Below are positions 34,834-43,431 of a DNA stretch of 64,000 bases, piece by piece (within the stretch, counting starts at the first letter, position 1; each line of letters begins with the position of its first letter). The notes under the pieces are model-generated. The model saw only the letters and a program-made list of their open reading frames with translations. It was not told the DNA's origin and did no database searches. A program made the translations under genes and the position numbers. The DNA comes from Primula veris (Eukaryota > Streptophyta > Magnoliopsida > Ericales > Primulaceae), in NCBI GenBank assembly GCA_963682055.1, contig OY821741.1, positions 2,549,501 to 2,613,500 of the forward strand. The letters run 5' to 3'.

Positions 34834-35390
34834 GCAACCCAACCTAAACGGAATCATTCCTGATAGGTTCAAAGGGAAACTGAACTGTGGGGGCAACCGA
34901 ACAAAGCACTCGGGAACCTGGAGTTCCCAGCCCATTTCCGCGATGACAGAGTGATAGACATGTACCATTGTAAGGGTGAGCTTGAGGCTCTTAATGATCC
35001 AAGTAACTCGACGGTCGAGTAAAGTGAGTCAGGACACTTTCGACTTGGAACACCTATAACGAGTGTGTAAGGCCGGTACCATGTGATGAGCTTGGGCTAA
35101 TTCACTAGAGCACTCAGTTGAAGTTGCCAAGGCAGTCCAGGCCAAATATGGACAACAACTAAAGGGCCTAGTATGTGGGTAGAGAGGGCACTGTGTGGGT
35201 GCCATTCTGGGATACACAAAGCTTGATGGTTCAAAGCTTTGCAGCTATCTAATAGCAGTATTCTGGGTGGTATTCCGCTACGGCAGGTTCAAGGCGTGCG
35301 CTACCTGACCTTAGGCAGTGAACTTTTGCGGTTCTCTTGATTTGCATTTAGGACATGGGCTTTCGAGCCAATTGCATTCATGTGGGGGAT
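34834..35390 (+). other. Copia region between pol and 3' LTR
   Basis: This non-coding part of the element is less AT-rich than its surroundings. It ends in the purine-rich TGTGGGGGAT that primes plus-strand synthesis in LTR elements. No additional gene (envelope-like) is visible. Confidence 0.65.
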
Positions 35391-36791
35391 TGTGGAAAAA
35401 TGTAGGAAAACATGTATTTTATACATGGTTGTTCCAAGTGGTCAGAGACCATCTTTGAGTCAATTTTCAATGCGACTCCTCAGTTTTTCTGAGGCCATAC
35501 TCAATGCGCTTGAGTAGCTCGTGCGACTAGCTTCGCAACGGTATATCGCATGACCTATTCGGAGGAAAGGTGTGAATGATAATTGGACTCGAAGGTTGGT
35601 ACTCGAAAGAGGCAATAAAGCCAATGCTGGAAAATGAGAAAAGAAATGGGATTTAACCCATGAGGGTTATCCCACATTGGAAAATCATGAGTGATTTTTA
35701 CAATATATATACTAAGGTATCCCATGTGGATATAAAGTAATGTGTCCACATACACATGTGTGTATTGTGTACCACACATGGGCTTGCTCGACGGGCGGGC
35801 TTGCTCGACGGGCGGGCTTGCTCGATGGGTTTTTAGCTCAACGGGAAAAAGTGTGCCTGTTCCTATTCGGGTAAAGTGTTCCTGTTCGGGTAAAGTGCGC
35901 CTGTTCGGGAAAAGCGTGCCTGTTCGGGAAAAAGATTCCAGCAAAGCTGTAACTGTTGCAATAAATATGAATTCATTGCAAAGATAATACTGCAGTTTCG
36001 AATTTCGAAAACTGACAGTAGTAAAGTGTCTTTAATGGCTGAGATACTCAGCAAGCCTATAAATAGGCAGACCCCCCACATGTCAAAAGATATAACATTC
36101 TGAAATAAAATACAGAAGCATATATCATCTCTCAAAAATCAGCATTGCATTTTAGAACCAGAGAGAACCACCCACCAACAGCTCGACCTTGACTCGTCGC
36201 CAGTTTCCGGCGAGTCATCCGAGACGTTGTACCTTGGGATCGAAGCGCCAACGCAACCAGAAACCTAAGGTGGTTGGGCGAATATCGGTTGAGGGCATAC
36301 TGTTAACAGTAGCCTCGTCTTGTTTATTTTAATTCTGTCCAGTTTTTTCAATTCTGTCCAGTTTTTCCAATTCTGTCCAGTTTTCAATTCTGTCCAGTTT
36401 TTTCAATTCTGTCCAGTTTCAATTCTGTCCAGTTTTTACTATTCTGTAATTAGTTTAAAGTTCTGTTTTATGCTGTAATTACTATTCTGTAATTTAATTC
36501 TGTAATAGAATAGTTTCAATTCAGTCCTGTACTTTCAATTCAAAACAGAACAGTCCGGCTGTTAAGTTTATACTTTCCAGTCCGGCAGTTTCTTTTAATT
36601 GCAAATCAGTACATCAGATTATTAATTAATAATAATCTGAATACGTTTGTTTTTTACGTCTCAGTACTTATATGTTGTAATCAGTTTATTGTATTTCATT
36701 TGGAAATTAATAAAGATTACACTGGTTTTAATTAATTCTTGTTTAGTCCTTTATTTATTGTTAATTGTTATTTCGTACACGGAAACCAACA
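35391..36791 (+). repeat. Copia 3' LTR (1401 bp)
   Basis: It runs from TGTGGAAAAATG to ACCAACA. A TATA box lies at 36058-36065. It is 108 bp longer than the 5' LTR because the GGCTTGCTCGACGGGC units, the CTGTTCGGGTAAAG units and the TTCTGTCCAGTTTT units are each expanded. Confidence 0.9.
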
Positions 36792-36911
36792 GAAATATTG
36801 AGTTCCGTTAAAGAGGTTTTGCTTGTTATCTTCGATGAAATGAGAGTGCATTAAGAAAAGGCTACAGAGAGGTGGGAGAAGAAGCCTTAAATCTGCATTG
36901 AAATACACCAT

Positions 36912-38025
36912 CTTAGAGTAATGAGAGAGTTTACAAAAATGGTATTATGGCTATCATTATATATAGAGACTAGAAGGAGTGTGAAAAAGTTATGCTTATG
37001 CTTAGTAAATAGTTCACCATCTTCTCTCTATCTCTCTCTCTCTAAAACTCTGTATCTCTCTCTCTCTAAAACTCTGTATCTCTCTCTCTAAAACACTCTC
37101 TCTCTCTCTAAAACTATGTATCTATATCTCTCTCTCTAAAACTCTGTATCTCTCTCTCTAAAACTCTGTATCTATCTACTCTTATCTGATTCTATTCAGT
37201 GACCTTTTTTCTTCTCCTTTTTTTTTTATTAGGGCCGGGTTTACTCGGGTAGGTTCGTTTCGATTTATTTTTGGCAAAATCGAAACTAAAATCGAGCTGA
37301 TTTTTTGTTTGTTATTTTTCAATTTCGGTGTTTTTATTTTTTGAACCGAACCGAATCGATTTTTTCCGGTCTGGTTTCGGTTATTTTTTGGTCTTTTTCA
37401 TTTTTTTGGTTTTTTTCGGTTCGGTTCTATTGTAAACCGAACCGACCCGAAAAATTGAAAAAAATTCGGTTTTAATGTTTTTCGATTCGGTTTTTCTGGG
37501 GTTTCGCTCGGCTCTACTTTTTATTAGTAAGTATATTATTGGGAAAATAAAGTTTATTCGTTTTTACCCCTGTAGTTTAGTTATTCTTTCGATTGGATCT
37601 GCATTTTCCACTTTTTCAATTTAGTACTCCTTAATGTCAAAGTTTCCCCCTTTTGTTTTTTATTGGAAAAAAAATAGAGAGATCCATTTTGATTCTCAGA
37701 GTACTTTTTCTCACTTTTTATTATTGAGAAAAAAAAAAGATTTATTCGTTTTGATCCTGTACTTTAATTATTGTTTCGATTTGATCTTCATTTTTCAGGT
37801 GTTTCAGTTTGGTACTCCTTAATATGGAAGTCCCCCCCCCCCCTTTATTGGAAAAAATAGGGTGATAAATTTTGATTCTCATAGTACTTTTTCTCACTTT
37901 TTATTATTGAGAAAAAAAAAAGATTTATTCGTTTTGATTCTTGTACTTTAATTATTATTTCGATTGGATCTCCATTTTACAGGTGTTTCAGTTTGGTATT
38001 CGTTATTGTTTTTTTTTTTTTTTTT
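36912..38025. repeat. R-block stub, CT-rich array and ~190-bp tandem block, copy 3
   Basis: About 75 bp of R block follow the split TM-II gene. The sequence then jumps, near 36988, to the equivalent of 5480 in unit 1. An expanded array of CTCTCTCTAAAACTCTGTAT units lies at 37020-37180, the CGGTTTCGG-rich segment at 37230-37530, and the ~190-bp units at 37540-38025 with only a short C run at 37832. No gene is visible. Confidence 0.6.
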
Positions 38026-38252
38026 TTTTACATACGTACCATAAAGAAACAACAATATTAGGTATATTACATATAATGACGAAACCTTACAACCCTAAAT
38101 GTTTCCAACCATTATAAGTGGGACTACTTATACTTCACTCCAGGAAAAAAAATCATAAGTGGAATTTTGATACTACTTGTTTTTCTATCCCACAAGCACA
38201 ATGATGCTTTCTTGCTCCTCTCCAGGGCTTGTTGAATCAATCGATTCGATTT

Positions 38253-38639
38253 CTACTGTTGCACACATGTGCAGATAAGTGGTTTTAGCGATTTAATAGA
38301 CAGATAGAGCCAAGTAAGGATTCGCTTGCTGTAACTTACAAGCAAGTCGAGCCAAGGAGAAACGAGTAGTATTATAATGTAAAGAGTAAAGAAGCTTGGT
38401 GGCTGCCAGAAGAGCGAACATAGCAACAATAGAGCAAACGGATATGAAAAATCCCCGGGTTTGAAGTGGATCGAGTTCGATGTTTTGACAATAATCTTGG
38501 CGGAAACGAAGAGACAAAACAATGACATGGTTGCAAGAAAAAACAACAAGGGGTATGGCTTGATGGACTCGATGAAATGAGAGTACATTATGAGGATAGG
38601 CGGGGAAAAAAGCCTTAAATCGACATTGAAAGACACCAT
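38253..38639 (-). pseudogene. TM-I copy 3, acidic tail lost by a 34-bp deletion
   Basis: The frame starts at the ATG at 38637-38639 and is open for 128 aa through all hydrophobic segments. Relative to copies 1 and 4, 34 bp are missing at about 38258 (CTACT joined to GTTGCACAC), and the frame ends after CVQQ. The whole Glu/Asp-rich tail is absent. A stable membrane stub is possible but the usual C-terminus is gone. Confidence 0.75.
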
Positions 38640-39791
38640 TTTGGAGGAAAGAGAGAGAGAGAGTATATGCAAAAATGAGAAGGTGTTTTATCTATATATA
38701 TATATTGAGAAATTAGAAGTAAAGGGAAGAAGCAAAAATAAAAATATTAAAGAGTCCAATGCATAGTCCAAAAAGCTCAAAATTGTAAAAAAGGTTTATT
38801 TTTTTTCGGTTTCGGTGTTTTTATTTTTTAAACCGAACCGAATCGATTTTTTTCGGTCTGGTTTCAGGTTTTTTCGGTTATTTTTCGGTTTTTTCATTTT
38901 TCGGTCTTTTTCATTTTTTTCGGTTTTTCTGTTTTTTTCAGTTTGGTTCTATTGTAAACCGAAACCGACCCGAAAAATCGAAAAAAATTCGGTTTTAATG
39001 TTTTTCGGTTCTGTTTTTCCGGGGTTTCGCTCCGCTCTACTTTTGATTAGTAAGTATATTATTGTGAAAATAAAGTTTATTCATTTTTACCCCTGTAGTT
39101 TAGTTATTCTTTCGATTGTATATTTATTTTTCAGGTGTTTCAATTTAGTACTCGTTAATGTGGAAGTTTTCCCCTTTTGTTTTTTATTGGAAAAAAAATA
39201 GAGAGATCCATTTTGATTCTCAGAGTACTTTTTCTCACTTTTTATTATTGAAAAAAAGAAAGATTTATTCGTTTTGATCCCTGTACTTCAATTATTGTTT
39301 CGATTGGATGTCCATTTTTCAGGTGTTTCAGGTGCTAAACTTGAATTAACATTATATCACTGTAAACTGATAACTTTTCTAAAGTAGATACACTGATCAC
39401 TGCAAAATCAATAAACGCATGTAATTATAATTGGCCATGGCCGTGGTATGCCTAAATGAGCATATATTTGTTTTCCGATCAGAGTATACTATAAGTACTG
39501 TTGGTCCATGGTTAGATATAACCGATACGACTAGTAATTTGTTTAAGTTAAGAAGGACCGATCCGCTAAATTTTTAGATAACAACTAAAATAGAAGACAA
39601 CATCTTAAAAAAAATTAAGCTCAACAAACAAGTGAATTAATAAACTTTCATGCCAACAATAAGTACAACAAGAGGGACTGCTTTACTTATACTGACTCTG
39701 ATTTATTTTTTTTAATACATAATTGGTCATACATATATTACACGTATAATGACAAATCCTCACATAACTAATACTTTCATACTTGTTTTTG
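38640..39791. repeat. Mosaic spacer: TM-I upstream, CGGTTTCGG block, P-block end, TM-II 3' flank
   Basis: The TM-I 5' flank stops at about 38793 and joins another CGGTTTCGG plus ~190-bp unit block (38795-39330). That block joins the last ~90 bp of the P block (GCTAAACTTGAATTAACATT..., 39332-39425) and then the TM-II 3' flank. The CACTA MITE, most of P and the hAT element are missing. This marks at least two deletion or recombination junctions. Confidence 0.6.
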
Positions 39792-40328
39792 CTATTCCAC
39801 AAGCACAACGATGGTTTCTTGGTCCTCTTGGGGGATTCTTAAATCAACCAATTCAATCTCTACTTGAGAATGCTCTTCTTCATCCGGTTCTTCCGTTTGA
39901 TGCAAAATTATGCAAATAAAAGGTTGTAAGGATTTAAGAGTACGATAGAGTCGAATGAGGGCATGTTTGATGTAACTTATGATCAAATTGAGCCATGGAG
40001 AAATGAGTAGAACCAAAATGTAAACAGGAAAGAAGCTTGATGGTGAAAAAAAAAGCGAACATAGCAGTAATAGTGTAAACGGATACGAAAAATCCCCGGG
40101 TTTGAAGTGGACTGAGTTGGGTATTTCGACACTAATATTGGCGGAAACGAGGAGGCAAAACATTAGCAAAATGGTTGCAAGAACAAGGAACAAGATTGGA
40201 CTGTTGAGGAAATATTGAGTTCCGTTCAAGAGGTTTTGCTTGTTATCTTCGATGAAATGGGAGTGCATTAAGAAAAGGCTACAGAGAGGTGGGAGAAGAA
40301 GCCTTAAATCTGCATTGAAGTACACCAT
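39792..40328 (-). CDS. Small membrane protein with acidic tail, subfamily II (TM-II) copy 3: intact
   Basis: This is the only uninterrupted full-length TM-II frame (178 aa; ATG at 40326-40328). I do not recognise the family. The N-terminus is MVYFNADLRLLLPPL. An insert with NKQNLLNGTQYFLN distinguishes it from TM-I. A hydrophobic segment follows at about residues 47-70 (LFLVLATILLMFCLLVSA), then the shared motif IPNSVHFKPGDFSYPF and a hydrophobic pair at about 85-125 (LLLLCSLFF; VYILVLLISPWLNLI). A basic stretch and an acidic tail (EEPDEEEHSQVEIE) end in VVLVE. The shared HFKPxDFxYPFxLLLLCSLF core and VVLVx end tie TM-I and TM-II into one family. It is predicted to sit in a membrane with the acidic tail exposed. 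Confidence 0.7.
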   Translation of the reverse strand: MVYFNADLRLLLPPLCSLFLMHSHFIEDNKQNLLNGTQYFLNSPILFLVLATILLMFCLLVSANISVEIPNSVHFKPGDFSYPFTLLLLCSLFFSPSSFFPVYILVLLISPWLNLIISYIKHALIRLYRTLKSLQPFICIILHQTEEPDEEEHSQVEIELVDLRIPQEDQETIVVLVE

Positions 40329-41699
40329 CTTAGAGTAATGAGAGAGTTTACAAAAATGGGATTATGGCTATCATTATATATAGAGACTAGAAGGAGTGTG
40401 GAAAAGCAAAAGAAGCATATAATTTTATTGACTACAAGTTTGAAGCAAAAGAAACTTGTATGTTTTGCAACAAGTTTGAACCTCTACCACTTAAGGATTA
40501 TTAGAAGTTCAGATGGTTCAAAGGTTCATTATTCATATAAGGTGAAATACAAACAAGATGTATTCAGGTTTTGACAACAAATTGTCATTATCAATATTAG
40601 AAAATGTTAAAGAAGTCAAAGGTCTATGTTATAATATTCAGAACCTCATAAACTTTGGGAATCTTTTGGTTCTTTATACTAAATCAAACGAAATGATAAA
40701 GCAATATGAAAAAAACTCAGCCTAAGAGGTAAACTATAATAAAAACTTTATTTATTGTTTTAAAAGTGTTACTAATATGCAATGCAAATCTCTTGAAGAG
40801 AGGAGATGCATTACTTTAAAAAAAAAACTCATTTGTTTATTTGGGTTGTAACTTATACTCTGAAAGAAAAAATTCATTTATTTTCATGTTATGGTTACAA
40901 AAGTGAGAGAGACTACGAGTACTTGGAAGTCAAAATAGTTGTTTATGTGATCTAAATTTATTTTAATTACAAAAGTGGGATTATATTTAGAGACTTGAAT
41001 AAAAGCAAAAGAAAAATCAACTTGAATAAAAGATGCCAATAATCTTATTGACTCTTTTGTATGTTTTGCTATTAGTTTGAACCTCTCCACTTAAGGATTA
41101 TTAGAAGTTCAGAAGGTTCAAAGGTTCATTATTTATATAGGGTTTATGTCATATATTTTTTGAAAAATATATTATTTAGAATTTATTTATGGACATTGGT
41201 CATATATTTTGGGTTTGATTGACTAATATTTAATTATTTAGACTTAGAGTTATAATTAGAATATAACTATTAAAATGGATGAATGTGAGAGTCTCTGTTT
41301 ATAAAAAAATATAGAAACTCTTGTATTTTACCCCTTATTCAATCATAGAGGGTTTGTAAAATATAACAAAGGACAAGAGAGAAAAACCGGTTACCGATCA
41401 TAAATCTCAACACCATAGCTCAAGGTATGTCGCTCTAATTCTATATAGTTTACGCATGTGAATAACATTAAGATGCTAAAACTAATAGTTTAATGTTTAT
41501 ATTCATGTAAATAACTTACAAACAAACGCTATATCCCTCATAGGATTATTTATTCCTGTACAATGGTCGATAAAATGGAGAGAATATAATATGCTAGATG
41601 ATGTTTTATATTTTGACTAACAGTTTATGACATGTGGTGAAAAATGTGGTAAAAAATAAAAATACACATGAGTTAAAAAGCATTTCTCACTTAATACTC
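40329..41699. repeat. 'R' block, copy 3
   Basis: This is the sister of 16063-17403, with an extra ~35-bp insertion near 40410 (GCATATAATTTTATTGACTACAAG). It is the presumed TM-II promoter side. No gene is recognised; the short frames here are not conserved between copies. Confidence 0.6.
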
Positions 41700-42309
41700 T
41701 TCATATAGAAAACAACAGCTGGGCCTAGTTCAGAAAAAAATATAACTAGCCTCTATAAAAAATAAAAACTTTTAAGAGAAATATAACTAGGCTCTATAAT
41801 TATATTAAAACTAAAAATTTAAGAAAAAACTTAACTAATTAGAAAAGATGTCCAAGTATTTATTTTTTTACTTGACTCAGCCAAACTATTGTTTCTTTCA
41901 ACATGTTAATCAAGTTTTACCTTTCGCAAATCCTCTTGAAAACGTTGTCGTATTATACCATGTTTAGCAGTGTGTTGATTTAAAGTGTTGTTTTTTATGT
42001 TTGTTTAATTTAAGTTGAAAGTGTTGGTTTGTGGGGAGTGACGTATCAAGTTTATCAGTATGTTGCTTTAAAATTTCGGTTTAACTTAAATGTAAAAAAA
42101 TGAATATAATATTAAGTTTTGAATGTTGTTGTAATTAATAATAAGTTTTAACAGTTTTGAGTGTTATTGCAAATAGGTCATAATAGTTATAGTTGTAACA
42201 AATAACTAAAAACTTTAATAAAATTTAAATAATATAAAAATAATGATTTATTTCATTCATTAATAAAAGAGTACATTAATAAAAAAAATAACATCAATTA
42301 AAAATTACA
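41700..42309. other. Spacer S between R block and NLP copy 3
   Basis: The part 41700-41920 recurs inverted at 52755-52970. The part from 41965 (GTGTGTTG.TTTAAAGTG) recurs at 57155-57523. It is AT-rich and probably transposon-derived 3' flank of the pseudogene that follows. Confidence 0.5.
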
Positions 42310-42729
42310 TCAATAAATAGGACATTTTCCTAGGATTTCAACTTGTTTTCCTATGATCCAGTTCTTTCTACCTGTCGTGATATTCGGATCATCGGGATCT
42401 AATCCCATAATCGTTTCTTCCACATCCCAAATTTGTGCAGGCGATTTCTCTCTAACTGGAACCGCTGTTTCTTTATCTGCAGGCTCTTTTTCTGTAGCTG
42501 CAGCCGCCATTGCCGACATATTGCTCGCTGATACTTGATGCATTGCACTTTGTTTGTCCCTATGATAAGCGCTAAAATCCATCATGCTAGATGATGAATT
42601 AGAGTTTTTAGAGCCCTCCGCCTTTGTGGCTTTTCTACATTTTGGTCTATCTAACTTATCTGAAAACGATACTTTTTCAACGGCATCATCATCAATATCA
42701 AACCGGTTGATTTTGATCCACCCACTACA
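42310..42729 (-). pseudogene. NAM-associated / 'GST T3-like' C-terminal fragment, copy 1
   Basis: The open frame on the minus strand includes WIKINRFDIDDDAVEKV, a RPKCRKATKAEG motif, a Ser/Asn stretch and IWDVEETIMGLDPDDP before the stop at 42310. The RP-x-x-RKA-x-K pattern before a Ser-rich stretch resembles the C-terminal half of plant NAM-associated proteins (often labelled glutathione S-transferase T3-like), which accompany PIF/Harbinger-type transposons. Upstream, stop codons interrupt what looks like YCF-x-VLK, so the N-terminal SANT-like part is decayed. The copy at 57524-57913 has the same break. Confidence 0.5.
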
Positions 42730-43431
42730 TTAGTTTTTTTATTTTGTCTTCTTCAATATGGGCGTGTTATTTTGGTTACTCTTTCAAAACGGTAAAACAA
42801 CGATGATTTTTAAAAGGTTTACCCATATCTTCGAAAAAATCGAGTTCCGTGCCATTATACTAAAAATTTGTAAAAAAATGATTTAATTAGTCTAAATAAA
42901 CAGGTTGATAAGTTAAAAATTAATTTGTATTACTAATTAAAAAATTATGCAAAATATTTTATAAAATCATAACAAATCGTGGTCGGCTCTTTCGTTTTTT
43001 GTCTTATTTCCTCGTGGTTAAAGCATGCTTAGAGATTCGGGATAAATCTATCCTGATCCTACGAGATCCCGAAAAAGTCGGGACCCGACTTTTCTCGGGT
43101 CTGGTCGAGATTTTCTTTTCACTTTCAAAAATAATCGGATCGGGATACGGGTTGAATTTTTACGATCCTGAGACTAGACCCCGACCGCATCTTCCAAAAT
43201 AAAATATTACATGGTAAATTATTTATAAACAAATACTTTCTAAAGTGTACGTAGTATATTATAAATAAATAAAACGCGTTTTTCAGGAAATTAGGTGTGA
43301 AGTGTGAACACATCCAGTTTTCCAGCCCCCTTTTCTTTGATGTATTTTATTTAAAAACTCATCATTTGTACAAATAGAGTTATTAGAATTACAAAAAAAA
43401 AAAAAGAATAAGTAGATACACATAGGAAGCC
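42730..43431 (+). promoter_or_regulatory. Upstream region of NLP copy 3
   Basis: The part 43080-43431 is shared with the upstream of NLP copy 2. A perfect 21-bp palindrome, AAAAGTCGGGACCCGACTTTT, lies at 43073-43093, just where the shared region begins. No known regulator site is assigned. Confidence 0.35.

Larger units (their letters stand above)
28942..36791 (+). mobile_element. Ty1-copia LTR retrotransposon, complete structure (7.85 kb)
   Basis: The 5' LTR, internal gag-pol region and 3' LTR are all present, flanked by the direct repeat GAAAT (28937-28941, 36792-36796). Domain order is gag, protease, integrase, RT, RNase H, which is copia order. The pol frame holds three in-frame stops, so it is non-autonomous now. 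A polypurine-like GTGGGGGAT precedes the 3' LTR. I did not find a clear tRNA-Met primer site after the 5' LTR. Confidence 0.95.
28520..36911 (-). pseudogene. TM-II copy 2, split by a copia retrotransposon
   Basis: The gene is in two parts: 28520-28941 (C-terminal, including the acidic tail) and 36797-36911 (N-terminal, ATG at 36909-36911). Counting one copy of the 5-bp target duplication, the parts total 537 bp, exactly the 178-codon-plus-stop length of the intact copy at 39792-40328, with no other frame break. The gene was therefore open when the element landed. The insertion falls in the loop just before the first strong hydrophobic segment. Confidence 0.88.

Noticed and set aside
28942..36791. 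Endogenous viral element
   Set aside because: Domain order, LTRs and the 5-bp duplication identify a Ty1-copia retrotransposon. No movement-protein, coat or envelope-like region is seen.
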